Shown: positions 7,522-16,283, counted from the stretch's first letter. The stretch is 64,000 bases of DNA from Prauserella rugosa (GCF_000719975.1 NZ_JOIJ01000003.1:1-64000), one strand, 5' to 3'. The notes: generated by a model from the sequence alone, not told the origin. A program made the numbers and translations.

Positions 7522-8640
7522 ATGGAGTCCGGCGTCGCCGCCGACGCGGTCCCGCCGATCGCGGGACCGCCCGCCGCCACACGCCGCATGCCGGCCCCGG
7601 AGGACTCCAACCGCGTCATCGCCGCGATCGCCGACTCCTGGGACCACCCGCGCACGATGGTGGGGGTGTCGATCCTGCTCGACTGGGCGGCCGAGCACGG
7701 CTGCCCGCCCGGCGACCTCCTCCGCGGGTCACGGATCGACCCGGAACTGCTGCCCGATCCGGTCGAACTGATCGAGGCGCACCAGGAACTGACCGTCATC
7801 CGCAATCTGGTCGAGGCCTTCGACGACCGTCCGGGTCTCGGCGTCGAACTGGGCGCGCGATACCACCTGACCGCCTACGGACACTTCGGCTATCTGCTCG
7901 CCGCGTGCTCGTCGGTCCACGAGACCGTGCAGCAGGGCCTGCGCTATGCCCTGCTGACGTTCGCGTTCTCCACGATGACGGCCCACGTCGGCGACCACGG
8001 TGACTACGTGCTGGCGATGGAGGCCGATGACGTGCCACCGGATGTGCGGCGGTTCGCCGTCGAGCGGGACGTGGCCGCGACCGTGCAGATCCAACGCGAA
8101 CTGTTCCCCGGTGCGCCTCGCGTGCCCCTGCGCGAGGTCCGGTTCGCCTTTCCCGCATGGGCCGCGGCGGCCCCGGCGGTGTATCACGACTACTTCCGGG
8201 TGCCCGTGTCGTTCGACCGGCCGCGCACCGAGCTCGTGTTCGACGCGTCCTATCTCGACCGGGTGCCGCCGATGGCGAACCGGCACACGGCGAAACTCAT
8301 GGCTGCCCAATGCGAACGTCTCCGCGCGGAACGTCTACATCGGACCGGAGTCGCGGCGCGGGTGCGAGCGTTCCTGCTCGATCAGACCTCGCTCGACCTC
8401 AGCCTCGAAACGGTCGCCGACCGGCTGCACTACGCGCCGCGGACACTGCGGCGCCGACTGGAGAGCGAGGGCACCACGTTCCGGGCCGTGCTCGACGAGG
8501 TTCGCCGCGTCGTCGCCGAGAACCTCCTCCACGACCCGTCGATCCCCCGCTACGAGATCGCCCGCCGACTCGGATATCAGGAATGGTCGAGTTTCGCGCG
8601 GGCTCGGCGCCGCTGGGACAACCCGACCGCCACCCCGTGA
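7522..8640 (+). CDS. AraC-family transcriptional regulator (VirS/ChnR/OruR type)
   Basis: 372 residues from ATG 7522 (385 from the alternative GTG at 7483). The N-terminal two thirds match the arabinose-binding-like domain of the VirS/OruR group (for example LGARYHLTAYGHFGYLLAACSS, written in parts: LGARYHLTAYG then HFGYLL). The C-terminus carries two helix-turn-helix motifs, the second around YEIARRLGYQEWSSFARA. This regulator class typically activates a divergent oxidation operon, such as virS-mymA in mycobacteria or chnR in cyclohexanol degraders. The gene arrangement here is the same, so control of the 3527-7258 operon is a strong inference. Confidence 0.87.
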   Translation: MESGVAADAVPPIAGPPAATRRMPAPEDSNRVIAAIADSWDHPRTMVGVSILLDWAAEHGCPPGDLLRGSRIDPELLPDPVELIEAHQELTVIRNLVEAFDDRPGLGVELGARYHLTAYGHFGYLLAACSSVHETVQQGLRYALLTFAFSTMTAHVGDHGDYVLAMEADDVPPDVRRFAVERDVAATVQIQRELFPGAPRVPLREVRFAFPAWAAAAPAVYHDYFRVPVSFDRPRTELVFDASYLDRVPPMANRHTAKLMAAQCERLRAERLHRTGVAARVRAFLLDQTSLDLSLETVADRLHYAPRTLRRRLESEGTTFRAVLDEVRRVVAENLLHDPSIPRYEIARRLGYQEWSSFARARRRWDNPTATP

Positions 8641-8722
8641 CCCCACCGGCCCCGCTTCGACGACGTCCCCACTTCAACGACGTCGACGGAGCGGCCCCGC
8701 CGTACAGGTCCACACCATGTCC

Positions 8723-9415
8723 TCAGGTGCGGCGCAGGTGCCGGAGTGCCGCGTCGACGAGGGGCCTGCGGGCTTCCTGACTCGCGCGGGCGATCTCCGC
8801 GGCCGCGTCGGCTCCGAAGCGGTCGGGTGAGCCTGCATCGAACGGCGGCGCGGGGTCGTACTCCAGACGCAGTTGGACCCGCCGTGCCGCCTCCTCGCCC
8901 GCGACCTCCGCGGCGAGTGCCAGTCCGAAGTCGATTCCCGCCGTGATACCGCCGCCGGTGATGACGTTGCCGTCGGCCACGATCCGTTCGCGTACCGGGA
9001 CCGCCCCGAACTCGGCGAGCATCGGCAGCGACGCCCAGTGGCTCGTCGCCCGTCGTCCCGCGAGCAGGCCCGCCGCCGCGAGCACGAACGAGCCCGTGCA
9101 CACCGAGGTGACCCAGCGTGCCCCTGCGGCCTGCGCGCGGACGAACTCCAGGACCACCTCGTCGGTGAGCACCTCGAAGGCGCCCTGCCCTCCGGGGACG
9201 AGCAGCAGGTCCGCCTGGGGCGCATCGTCGAAGCTCACCGTGGGCACGATCGACCAGCCGCCGTCGCACCGCACCGGGTCGGTCGTGCGCCACGCGAGCT
9301 GCAGCTCGACCTCCGGCAGCGACGACAACACCTGTGCGGGGCCGGTCAGGTCCAACTGCGTCAGGTTCGGCAACAGCAGGGCGACCGCCCGGAACGGGGG
9401 CGACGAATCGGTCAT
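8723..9415 (-). CDS. DJ-1/PfpI-family protein, isocyanide-hydratase-like
   Basis: 230 residues from ATG 9415; another in-frame start 17 codons upstream is possible. The DJ-1/PfpI fold is marked by LLVPGGQGAF and a nucleophile elbow SVCTGS with Cys106. An Asp near the N-terminus (QLDLTGP, Asp22) and His126 in ATSHW fit the isocyanide hydratase subgroup. GGGITAGIDF near residue 165 is also typical. Isocyanide hydratases convert isonitriles to N-formamides, but many members have unknown substrates. It is convergent with the AraC gene and separated from the next gene by its own promoter region, so no operon partner is evident. Confidence 0.8.
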   Translation of the reverse strand: MTDSSPPFRAVALLLPNLTQLDLTGPAQVLSSLPEVELQLAWRTTDPVRCDGGWSIVPTVSFDDAPQADLLLVPGGQGAFEVLTDEVVLEFVRAQAAGARWVTSVCTGSFVLAAAGLLAGRRATSHWASLPMLAEFGAVPVRERIVADGNVITGGGITAGIDFGLALAAEVAGEEAARRVQLRLEYDPAPPFDAGSPDRFGADAAAEIARASQEARRPLVDAALRHLRRT

Positions 9416-9506
9416 GTCCCCAGTCTGCACGGCCGGGAGGGCCGGCCCCGGTGCAGACGTCGGCACCCGGGGATCAGGGGTTCACCTGGACGGCGTAGTG
9501 TGCCAT

Positions 9507-9536
9507 CTTGTCCGTACAGCTTATGCGTACAAGTAC
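9507..9536. promoter_or_regulatory. GTAC-rich repeat before the permease gene, possible GntR operator
   Basis: Three GTAC tetramers (9514-9517, 9527-9530, 9533-9536) lie in a short AT-richer patch about 45 bp upstream of the permease start. CTTGT at 9507-9511 and ACAAG at 9529-9533 frame the patch. GT...AC half-sites are usual for GntR/HutC regulators, and one is encoded at the end of this operon. Confidence 0.3.
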
Positions 9537-9578
9537 CGGTGCACGGTCGTGTGCCGGGGAGCCGACAAGGAGGCCGGC

Positions 9579-10589
9579 GTGAGCACACAGGAGACGTCGC
9601 GAGTTCCGCTGTTCGCCACGATGCAGCGGATCCCCGGTGGGTTGATGCTGATCCCGCTGATCCTCGGCGCGCTGATCGGGACGTTCGCGCCCGGCGCACT
9701 CGAGATCGGCAGCTTCACGACGGCATTGTTCTCCGACAGCGCGCTACCGCTGATCGCGTTGCTGATCTTCGCCACCGGTACCCAGGTCAGCGCGCGCACC
9801 GGTGGTCCGATCCTCGCGACCGCGGGCACGCTCCTGCTGACCAAGAGCCTCATCCCGGCCGGCCTGGCCGTGCTGCTCGGCCTGTTCGTCGGCATCGACG
9901 GCATCTTCGGCATCTCGCTGCTGGCGCTGCTCGCGGCGGTCGACAACAGCAACGGTGGCCTGTGGCTCGCCTTCACCGGTCAGTACGGCGACGAACGTGA
10001 CCGCGGCGCCTACCTCGCCAGCGCCGTGAACGACGGTCCGTTCCTCACGCTGCTGTTCCTGGGCGCCTCCGGACTCGGCGACATCCCGTTGCTGGCCCTC
10101 GTCGGCGCGATCGTGCCGTTCCTGTTGGGCGTGCTCGTCGGCAACATCGACGCCCAGTGGCGCCGGATCGTGGCGCCCGTGCCGAACATCGTGATCCCGT
10201 TCTTCGCCTTCGCACTGGGCACCGACATCGATCTCGGCGACATCGTCACCGGTGGCGTCAGCGGCCTCGTGCTCGGCGTGATCGTCGCGCCGCTCACCGG
10301 CTTCTTCGTCTACCTCGGCTACCGTTTCCTGTTGCGCAGGGGCGCGATGTCCGGCATCGGTTTCGCCGCAGGCACCACCGCGGGCAACGCGATCGCCACC
10401 CCCGCGGTCGTCGCCGCGGCCGATCCGACGTTCCAGCAGTACGTCGGCACCGCCACGGCGCAGATCGCCGCCTCGGCACTCGTCACGGCGATCCTGGCGC
10501 CGATCATCGCGGCGTTCATGCTGAAGCGGTCCGGGGCACTCACCACGCAGAACCCGACCGAACCGGAGACACCGGCGGAGGCCACATGA
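9579..10589 (+). CDS. kdgT: 2-keto-3-deoxygluconate permease family transporter (KdgT)
   Basis: 336 residues from GTG 9579, preceded by AAGGAGG. About ten hydrophobic segments and blocks such as RIPGGLMLIPLILGALIGT, AAVDNSNGGLW and AGTTAGNAIATPA identify the KdgT family of proton-coupled sugar-acid importers. The neighbours are a DUF1537 kinase and a PdxA-like dehydrogenase, which act on four-carbon sugar acids. It probably imports such an acid (for example D-threonate) rather than ketodeoxygluconate. Its TGA overlaps the kinase ATG. Confidence 0.88.
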   Translation: MSTQETSRVPLFATMQRIPGGLMLIPLILGALIGTFAPGALEIGSFTTALFSDSALPLIALLIFATGTQVSARTGGPILATAGTLLLTKSLIPAGLAVLLGLFVGIDGIFGISLLALLAAVDNSNGGLWLAFTGQYGDERDRGAYLASAVNDGPFLTLLFLGASGLGDIPLLALVGAIVPFLLGVLVGNIDAQWRRIVAPVPNIVIPFFAFALGTDIDLGDIVTGGVSGLVLGVIVAPLTGFFVYLGYRFLLRRGAMSGIGFAAGTTAGNAIATPAVVAAADPTFQQYVGTATAQIAASALVTAILAPIIAAFMLKRSGALTTQNPTEPETPAEAT

Positions 10590-11854
10590 GACCCGACACG
10601 GTGATCGTGGCCGACGACGTGACGGGAGCGGGCGACACGGCGGTGCAGTTCGCGCAGGAGGGCTGGACGGCCGAACTGCGCCTGCGCCGCGGTGCTGACG
10701 GGGACGCGCAGGTCGTCGCCGTCAGCACCGACTCGCGGGCCTGCTCCGAGGAGGACGCCGCGGCGCGGGTCCGGGCCGCCGTCGCCCAGACCCCGGGAAC
10801 GCACGTGTTCAAGAAGATCGACTCGACACTGCGCGGGCCGATCAGGGCCGAGATCGAGGCACTGCTCGAGGCGTCCGATCCGGACGTGGTCGCCGTCGTG
10901 TGCCCCGCCTTCCCCGGCGTCGGCCGGACCATGACCGACGGCGTCCTGTACGTCGACGGCACGCCGGTCGGTGCGACGTCGGTCGGCCGTGACCCCGTCA
11001 CGCCCGTCACCGAGAGCCACGTGCCCACCCTGCTCGGCGCCCCGTCGTTGCGGCTCGACCCCGACGAGGGACCTGCCGCGCACGCGGCCCGGCTCCGGAA
11101 AGCGGGCCGGATCGTGGTCGTCGACGCGGCCACCGACGCCGATCTCGACCGCATCGCACGGGCGGTGGACGAACTCGGCGACCGCGCGCTGCCGGTCGGC
11201 GCCGCGGGACTGGCCGGAGCACTCGCCCGGCTCCGGCGGCCCGAACGTCCCGCCCACGCCCCGCCGCCCCCAGCGGAGCCGGACCACCGGCAGGGCGCAC
11301 CCGTGCTCGTGGTGGTCACGAGCCTGCACTCGGCGGCGCGCGGGCAGATCCGTGCGCTCGTCGACGACGGTGCCGAGCACCACGAGCCCGATCCGTCGGC
11401 AGTACTCGACGACGAGGCGTGGCGGGCCTTCGCCGACACGGTGACGGCCACGGCGCGTGCCGCCGACACGGCCGACACCATCGTGCTGAGCGCCCCCGAA
11501 CGCGGCAGCGGCGCCGACGGCAATGTCCCACCCCATGTCCCACCCCATGTCCCGCCCGACCTCGTGGCCCACCGGCTCGCCGACGCGGCCGCCCACCTCA
11601 TGCAGGCCCGCTGTCCCGCCGGGATCGTCGTCACCGGAGGGGACGGCGCCCGCGCGCTGCTCGAACGCCTCGAAGGCACCGGCATCCGGCTCGACACCGG
11701 CCACGCCGACGTCGGGCAGGGTGTGGCGGTCGGCTCCGTCGTCGGCGGATGGGCCGACCGGCTGCCCGTCGCGACGAAAGCCGGGGGCTTCGGCGAACCC
11801 GACGTGTTGATCAGGGCCGCACGCGCGGTCCGCAGGAAAAGGAGTACCCGTTGA
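10586..11854 (+). CDS. Four-carbon acid sugar kinase, DUF1537 family (OtnK/DtnK-like)
   Basis: 422 residues from an ATG overlapping the permease stop (ATGA). The N-terminal domain starts with the family signature ADDVTGAGD at residues 9-17. The C-terminal nucleotide-binding domain shows VTGGDGARALLERL. Members phosphorylate the 4-hydroxyl of threonate or erythronate. The pairing with a PdxA2-type dehydrogenase points to D-threonate. A 12-bp DNA repeat at about 11524-11559 inserts VPPH-VPPH-VPPD in the C-terminal domain, probably a harmless loop expansion. Cytoplasmic. Confidence 0.88.
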   Translation: MRPDTVIVADDVTGAGDTAVQFAQEGWTAELRLRRGADGDAQVVAVSTDSRACSEEDAAARVRAAVAQTPGTHVFKKIDSTLRGPIRAEIEALLEASDPDVVAVVCPAFPGVGRTMTDGVLYVDGTPVGATSVGRDPVTPVTESHVPTLLGAPSLRLDPDEGPAAHAARLRKAGRIVVVDAATDADLDRIARAVDELGDRALPVGAAGLAGALARLRRPERPAHAPPPPAEPDHRQGAPVLVVVTSLHSAARGQIRALVDDGAEHHEPDPSAVLDDEAWRAFADTVTATARAADTADTIVLSAPERGSGADGNVPPHVPPHVPPDLVAHRLADAAAHLMQARCPAGIVVTGGDGARALLERLEGTGIRLDTGHADVGQGVAVGSVVGGWADRLPVATKAGGFGEPDVLIRAARAVRRKRSTR

Positions 11855-12897
11855 ACCAGTCGCAGGTGCCCACACTGGCCCTGACCCTCGGTGACGTGGC
11901 CGGCATCGGACCGGAGATCACCGCACGGACGCTGCTCGACCACGACGAGCTCCGCGGCCTCTGCCGCCCGGTGGTGGTCGGGGACGCCGACGCACTGCGC
12001 CGCGCCGTGACCGACGTGCTGGGCCGCGACGCCGGCGTGGTGCGCGTCGTCGACCGGCCTGCCGACGCGACGAACGAGCCCGGCACGATCGAGGTCGTCC
12101 AGGATGGACCGTCGCTCGCCCACGTGCCCTACGGCGAGCTCAGCGCCGACGCCGGCGACGGCGCAGCCCGGTTCGTGATGCGCGCGTGCGCGCTCGCGCG
12201 CTCGGGCGAGGTCGACGGCATCGTGACCGCACCGCTGAACAAGGCCGCCATGCACGCGGGCGGACACCAGTGGCCGGGGCACACCGAGCTGCTGGCGCAC
12301 GAGTTCGGTGTCGACAACTTCAGCCTCGTGCTCTCGGCGGGTGAGCTGTATTTCTTCCACCTCACCACGCACGTGTCGCTGCGGGACGCGATCACCGGCG
12401 TCGACGCCGAGCGCACCGACAACGTCCTGCGGCTCGTCGGTTCGTTCGCCAGCGCACTGGGCAGGCCGGACGAGGCCATCGGAGTCGCGGGGCTCAACCC
12501 GCACGCGGGCGAGAACCGGCTCTTCGGCGACGAGGACGCCGATGTGCTGGCCCCGGCGGTGCAGCGCGCGCAGGACGCCGGCATCAACGCCGTCGGCCCG
12601 CTGCCCGCGGACGCGCTGATCCCGCAGGCCGTCAAGGGAAAGTGGAAGTTCGTCGTCGTCTGCTACCACGACCAGGGACACGCACCGTTCAAGGCGGTGT
12701 ACGGCGACGACGGCGTGAACATCACCGTCGGCCTTCCCGTGGTGCGCGTGTCGGTCGACCACGGCACCGCGTTCGACATCGCCGGCACGGGCGCCGCCAG
12801 GGAGGCGAGTCTCGTACTGGCCACCCGCAGGGCCGCCGAGCTCGCTCCCGGATGGCACCAGGTGTGGGAGACGGCCAAGGCAGGCTCGGCCTCCTGA
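11851..12897 (+). CDS. PdxA-family dehydrogenase, PdxA2 type (4-phospho-D-threonate dehydrogenase-like)
   Basis: 348 residues from TTG 11851, which overlaps the kinase TGA and has AAAGGAG six bases upstream. Motifs typical of PdxA are present: TLGDVAGIGPEIT, APLNKAAMHAGG, GHTELLA, NPHAGE, and CYHDQGHAPFK with the metal-binding histidines. True PdxA makes an intermediate of vitamin B6, but in an operon with a DUF1537 kinase the PdxA2 role fits better. That role is NAD-dependent oxidation of the phosphorylated acid, followed by decarboxylation to dihydroxyacetone phosphate. No other B6 genes are close. Confidence 0.88.
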   Translation: MNQSQVPTLALTLGDVAGIGPEITARTLLDHDELRGLCRPVVVGDADALRRAVTDVLGRDAGVVRVVDRPADATNEPGTIEVVQDGPSLAHVPYGELSADAGDGAARFVMRACALARSGEVDGIVTAPLNKAAMHAGGHQWPGHTELLAHEFGVDNFSLVLSAGELYFFHLTTHVSLRDAITGVDAERTDNVLRLVGSFASALGRPDEAIGVAGLNPHAGENRLFGDEDADVLAPAVQRAQDAGINAVGPLPADALIPQAVKGKWKFVVVCYHDQGHAPFKAVYGDDGVNITVGLPVVRVSVDHGTAFDIAGTGAAREASLVLATRRAAELAPGWHQVWETAKAGSAS

Positions 12898-12912
12898 GGC
12901 CGGCCCGCTTCG

Positions 12913-12918
12913 TAGACT
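12913..12918 (+). promoter_or_regulatory. TAGACT -10 box of a probable leaderless gntR mRNA
   Basis: TAGACT ends eight bases before the ATG at 12927, with no ribosome-binding site in between. This supports both the start chosen and an internal promoter that uncouples the regulator from the upstream genes. Confidence 0.5.
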
Positions 12919-12926
12919 GCACCGTC

Positions 12927-13832
12927 ATGGGCGTCGACCGCAGCACCCGCGCACCTCTGCACCAGCAGGTGGCGGACACGTTGCGCCAGGAGATCCTCGG
13001 CCACGACATCCCGCCGGGCGACGCACTGCCCAGCGAGGCCGCACTGTGCGAACGGTTCGGCGTCGCGCGCAGCGTCGTCCGGCAGGCCGTGTCCGGGCTG
13101 GCGTCCGACGGGCTGGTGATCCGCCGTCAGGGCAGGCCGACGATCGTGGCCCCGCCCGCGGAGTACCGCAGGTTGGTGCAGCGCGCGACGGGCATGTTCG
13201 AACAGTTCGCGCGACGGGGCCATGCGCTGCGCACCTCCGTGCGCGAGCTCGTGCCCGCGCGTCCCCCGTCGGCGGTTCGGGACTTCCTCGGGACCTCGAA
13301 CGCACTGCGACTCGAACGCGTCCGCCTCGTCGACGGCGACCCACTGTCCTATGTGCGCACGTGGCTGCCCGCCGACCGTGTGCCAGGGCTCGAGGCCGAC
13401 CACCTGACCGACGCCTCCCTGCACCGCCTGCTGACCCGCACGTACGGACTGCGCCCGATGCGCGGCAGGCGGCAGGTCCACGCCGTCGCGGCCGACGACA
13501 AGCTCGCCGCCGAGTTGCACACCGAACCGGGCGGGCCACTCCTGCTACTCGAAGGCGGCACGACCGATCAGGACGACCGGCCCCTCGAATGGTTCAGCGC
13601 GTGGCATCGCGCCGACCGGGTCGCCTTCGACATCGACGTCTCCGAGACGATGGAGACGCTGCGCCTCGACGCGCCCGGCAGAACCCCGGCCGACGGCACC
13701 GGCCGTGCCGATGTGGACGGCCAGGACCGCACGCCTCCGGACGGACCCGTCGACAGTGCCGCCGAGCTCGGCCCTGCCGATCTGGACCGTGCCCGCACCC
13801 TGCTCGCCGAGCTGAACCGTATCCTCGGCTGA
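12927..13832 (+). CDS. GntR-family regulator, HutC/UTRA subfamily
   Basis: 301 residues from ATG 12927. The winged helix-turn-helix spans about residues 9-75 (PLHQQVADTLRQEIL, ALPSEAALCERFGVARSVVRQAVSGL, DGLVIRRQGRPTIV). A UTRA ligand-binding domain follows to about residue 245, with LRLERVRLVDGDPLSYVRTWLP and PLLLLEGGTT. The last 60 residues are an Asp/Gly/Pro-rich tail not typical of the family. It probably represses the kdgT-kinase-pdxA2 operon and responds to the imported acid or its phosphate. Confidence 0.88.
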   Translation: MGVDRSTRAPLHQQVADTLRQEILGHDIPPGDALPSEAALCERFGVARSVVRQAVSGLASDGLVIRRQGRPTIVAPPAEYRRLVQRATGMFEQFARRGHALRTSVRELVPARPPSAVRDFLGTSNALRLERVRLVDGDPLSYVRTWLPADRVPGLEADHLTDASLHRLLTRTYGLRPMRGRRQVHAVAADDKLAAELHTEPGGPLLLLEGGTTDQDDRPLEWFSAWHRADRVAFDIDVSETMETLRLDAPGRTPADGTGRADVDGQDRTPPDGPVDSAAELGPADLDRARTLLAELNRILG

Positions 13833-13879
13833 GCCGACCCGACGCCGCGGCGCACGCCAGGGGACCGACGCGCGCGCGT

Positions 13880-13894
13880 TTCCGCCGAGCGGAA
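13880..13894. promoter_or_regulatory. TTCCG-CCGAG-CGGAA palindrome upstream of iclR-type gene
   Basis: Perfect 5-bp arms and a 5-nt centre, resembling the TTCCG/CGGAA cores bound by several IclR-family proteins. It lies 98 bp upstream of the IclR start. Confidence 0.4.
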
Positions 13895-13956
13895 CGACCG
13901 TTCGCTGTCACCCGTTCGTGGCCTCGCTTGACGCTCGATTTCACCTGGTGAGACAC

Positions 13957-13983
13957 TTCTGCGGACGCATTCCTCCGACAGAA
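13957..13983. promoter_or_regulatory. Inverted repeat next to the iclR-type start, likely autoregulatory operator
   Basis: TTCTG-CGGA (13957-13965) is mirrored by TCCG-ACAGAA (13974-13983) with one extra base in the right arm. TTGACG at 13928-13933 could be the -35 box, so the repeat would cover the transcription start. Confidence 0.45.
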
Positions 13984-13991
13984 ACGAAGCC

Positions 13992-14792
13992 GTGGCCGAG
14001 AGCAGTATCACATCGTCAGGCACGGGAACGGAGGCGGCCGCGCGCGTCGCGGACGTGCTCCTGCTGTTCACCGGCGGCCCCGAGTATCTGGGCGTCAGCA
14101 CGATCAGCAGGCAGCTCGGCATCTCCAAGGCGGTCGTCTACCGCATCCTGCAGTCGCTCGTGTCCCGTGACGTACTGGCGACCGACCCGGGTGTGACGGG
14201 CTACCGGCTCGGACCCGCCGCCGTGGCACTCGGCGCGAGCGCACTCCGGCGGTTCGATGCCCGGTCGGCTGCCGCTCCCGTGCTGCGCAGGCTCAGGGAC
14301 GAAACCGGCGAGACCACGACCCTGTCCGGGCTCGTCGGCGACGAACGCGTCTACCTGGAACAGTTCGAGAGCCGCGCCGAGATCAAGATGACCGTCGACA
14401 TCGGCACGCGTTTTCCCCTGCACGCAGGCTCGTCCGGCAAGGCGATCCTCGCGCAGCTGCCCGCCTGGCGCCGGGATGCCGTCCTCTCCGGCGAGCTCTC
14501 CTCCCTCACCGACCGCACGGTCACCGACCGCGCGCTGCTGGCCGAACAGCTGGAGGCCATCGCAGCCGACGGGGTCGCCGTCTCCCTCGGCGAACGGCAG
14601 AGCGGTGCGGGCTCGGTCGCCGCGGCTCTGGTCACACCGGACGGGGAGGTGCAGGGCGCGATCAGTGTGTGCGGCCCCGAATACCGCTTCACCCCGGAGA
14701 AGATCGAGCGGTACCGCCATCTCGTCCGCGATGCGACCACCGAGATCATTCGCAACTGGACGAACGGTCCGAGCGGGGCGCACGCCGGCTGA
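13992..14792 (+). CDS. IclR-family transcriptional regulator
   Basis: 266 residues from GTG 13992. A winged helix domain (about residues 14-75) includes LGVSTISRQLGISKAVVYRILQSL, split as LGVSTISRQLG and ISKAVVYRILQSL. The IclR effector domain follows with GETTTLSGLVGDERVYLEQ, LHAGSSGKAILAQLP and a final GPEYRFTPEKI. The ribosome-binding site is weak. IclR proteins commonly control catabolic operons. This one abuts, tail to tail, the long operon ending at 14814, and is the only regulator near the 14.8-29 kb island, so it is the best candidate for its control. Confidence 0.88.
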   Translation: MAESSITSSGTGTEAAARVADVLLLFTGGPEYLGVSTISRQLGISKAVVYRILQSLVSRDVLATDPGVTGYRLGPAAVALGASALRRFDARSAAAPVLRRLRDETGETTTLSGLVGDERVYLEQFESRAEIKMTVDIGTRFPLHAGSSGKAILAQLPAWRRDAVLSGELSSLTDRTVTDRALLAEQLEAIAADGVAVSLGERQSGAGSVAAALVTPDGEVQGAISVCGPEYRFTPEKIERYRHLVRDATTEIIRNWTNGPSGAHAG

Positions 14793-14807
14793 CGCGAGCC
14801 CCGCTCG
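14770..14807. terminator. Hairpin between convergent iclR-type and amidohydrolase genes
   Basis: 10-bp perfect stem (14770-14779 with 14798-14807). The left arm lies in the last codons of the regulator. Only 21 bp separate the two stop codons, so this hairpin probably serves both transcripts. Confidence 0.5.
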
Positions 14808-14813
14808 TGGCGG

Positions 14814-16283
14814 TCAACGTCCGCGCGGGAGATAACGCCCCTGCGGCTTCCCCTGCACGGCGCCGTCGGCGAACACGTGGTGGCCGCGCACGAACGTGTC
14901 GGTCACCTTCGCCGTCATGGCGAAGCCCTCGAACGGGGTGTACTCCTGAGTGGACTCCGAGTCGGCCGCCCGCACGGTCCACGACACGTCCGGGTCGACG
15001 AGCGCGATGTCGGCGTCGTAGCCCTCGGCGATCGTGCCCTTGTTCACCAGGCCGTAGCGCCGCGCCGGGTTCCACGACGTCAGCTTCGCCACCCGCTGCG
15101 GTGACAGGCCCCGTTTGGCGCCCTCCCCGACCAGGCCCGGCAGCAGGTACTCCGCACCGCCGAAACCGGACTTGGCGACGAACACGTCGTCGCGGTCCTC
15201 GCCGAACTTCAGCTCGTCGCGGCAGCACGCGTGGTCACTGACCACCCAGTCCACCTCGTCGGCGAGCACGTGCCGCCACAGCGCCTCGACGTCCTCCCGC
15301 TCCCGCAGCGGCGGATTGACCTTGCCACCGATGCCGCTGGCGGTGTCCACATCGGCCAGCAGGTGGCCGACCGTGATCTCCCTGCGGAAGTCCACGTGCG
15401 GGAACGTCGTCGCCATGCGCAGCGCCGCGTCGAGCGCCTTCTCCGACGACAGGTGCAGCAGGTTGATGTTCGGCAGTCCCGTCTCGTGGGCCAGGTACGA
15501 GGCGATCGTCACCGCCAGGCCCTCCGAGTGCGGCGGGCGCGAACGGCTGTAGGCGCGCAGTCCGGACAGCGACGCGTCCTGTTCGACGAGCTTGGTGTAG
15601 GCCGTCATGATCTCGGCCGTCTCGCAGTGCAGCGACAGCGACAGGTGGTCGGCGTAGTCGGGCAGTGCCTCGCGGGCCGCCTGGATGCCGCGCATGACGA
15701 ACTCGAAGTGCGCGAGATCGTAACGCTCCTCCGGCGGGATCATGAGGAAGTCGCTCTGGCTGGTCGACCGCCCGTGCAGGCCGTGACTGCCGTAGAACAT
15801 GAAGATCTTGAACGAGGTGACGCCGTGTTCCTCGACCAGGTACGGGATCTCGTCGATGTGCTGCGACATCATCGGTGCCAGGTGGAACGCGTAGTCCACG
15901 TAGGCGTTCCCGGACGCGGCCGAGAGCACCTCGGGGAAGAACTCGCGGTACGGGCCGCCCTTGTTGAGGTAGTACTGCCCGGTGCGCATGTACGTCAGCG
16001 CGGTGGTCACGCCGCCCTGCGCGCTGGCCCGGCTCTCGGTGCGGGTGTCGGTGGACAACTCGTTGTAGATCCCCCAGTGCTGGTGCGCATCGACCACGCC
16101 CGGGAACGCCAGCAGTCCGCGCCCGTCGACGACGGTCGCAGCGTCCTCGCGCGACTGTCCACTGGCGACGCGCACGATCGTGCCGTCGTTGATCGCAATG
16201 TCGGTCGGTTCCGGTGCCGCCTCGTCCGCGTCGTCCGGGCGTACCACCCGGACGTTCGTGATCAGCAGTTCCGTCGTCGCCAT
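14814..16283 (-). CDS. Dihydropyrimidinase/allantoinase-like cyclic amidohydrolase
   Basis: 489 residues. The metal-binding start of the TIM barrel is DAHQHW (His67, His69) and Lys159 in SFKIFM is the expected carboxylated lysine. Further ligands appear in SLHCE, LLHLSS and VVSDHACC. This set fits the hydantoinase/dihydropyrimidinase/allantoinase group, which opens cyclic amides or ureides. AAGGAGA precedes the ATG. It is the last gene of the leftward arm, 73 nt after the flavoprotein gene with a hairpin in the gap. With an Asp/Glu-racemase-like gene two positions upstream it recalls hydantoin-processing sets, but no carbamoylase is present and the substrate is unknown. Confidence 0.85.
   Translation of the reverse strand: MATTELLITNVRVVRPDDADEAAPEPTDIAINDGTIVRVASGQSREDAATVVDGRGLLAFPGVVDAHQHWGIYNELSTDTRTESRASAQGGVTTALTYMRTGQYYLNKGGPYREFFPEVLSAASGNAYVDYAFHLAPMMSQHIDEIPYLVEEHGVTSFKIFMFYGSHGLHGRSTSQSDFLMIPPEERYDLAHFEFVMRGIQAAREALPDYADHLSLSLHCETAEIMTAYTKLVEQDASLSGLRAYSRSRPPHSEGLAVTIASYLAHETGLPNINLLHLSSEKALDAALRMATTFPHVDFRREITVGHLLADVDTASGIGGKVNPPLREREDVEALWRHVLADEVDWVVSDHACCRDELKFGEDRDDVFVAKSGFGGAEYLLPGLVGEGAKRGLSPQRVAKLTSWNPARRYGLVNKGTIAEGYDADIALVDPDVSWTVRAADSESTQEYTPFEGFAMTAKVTDTFVRGHHVFADGAVQGKPQGRYLPRGR

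Noticed and set aside
8641..8722. Terminator between araC and the DJ-1-like gene.
   Set aside because: Only short direct repeats (CGGCCCCGC, ACGACGTC) were found; no convincing stem-loop.
11851..12897. Vitamin B6 biosynthetic pdxA.
   Set aside because: Operon context (sugar-acid importer and DUF1537 kinase) fits PdxA2 in acid-sugar degradation better.
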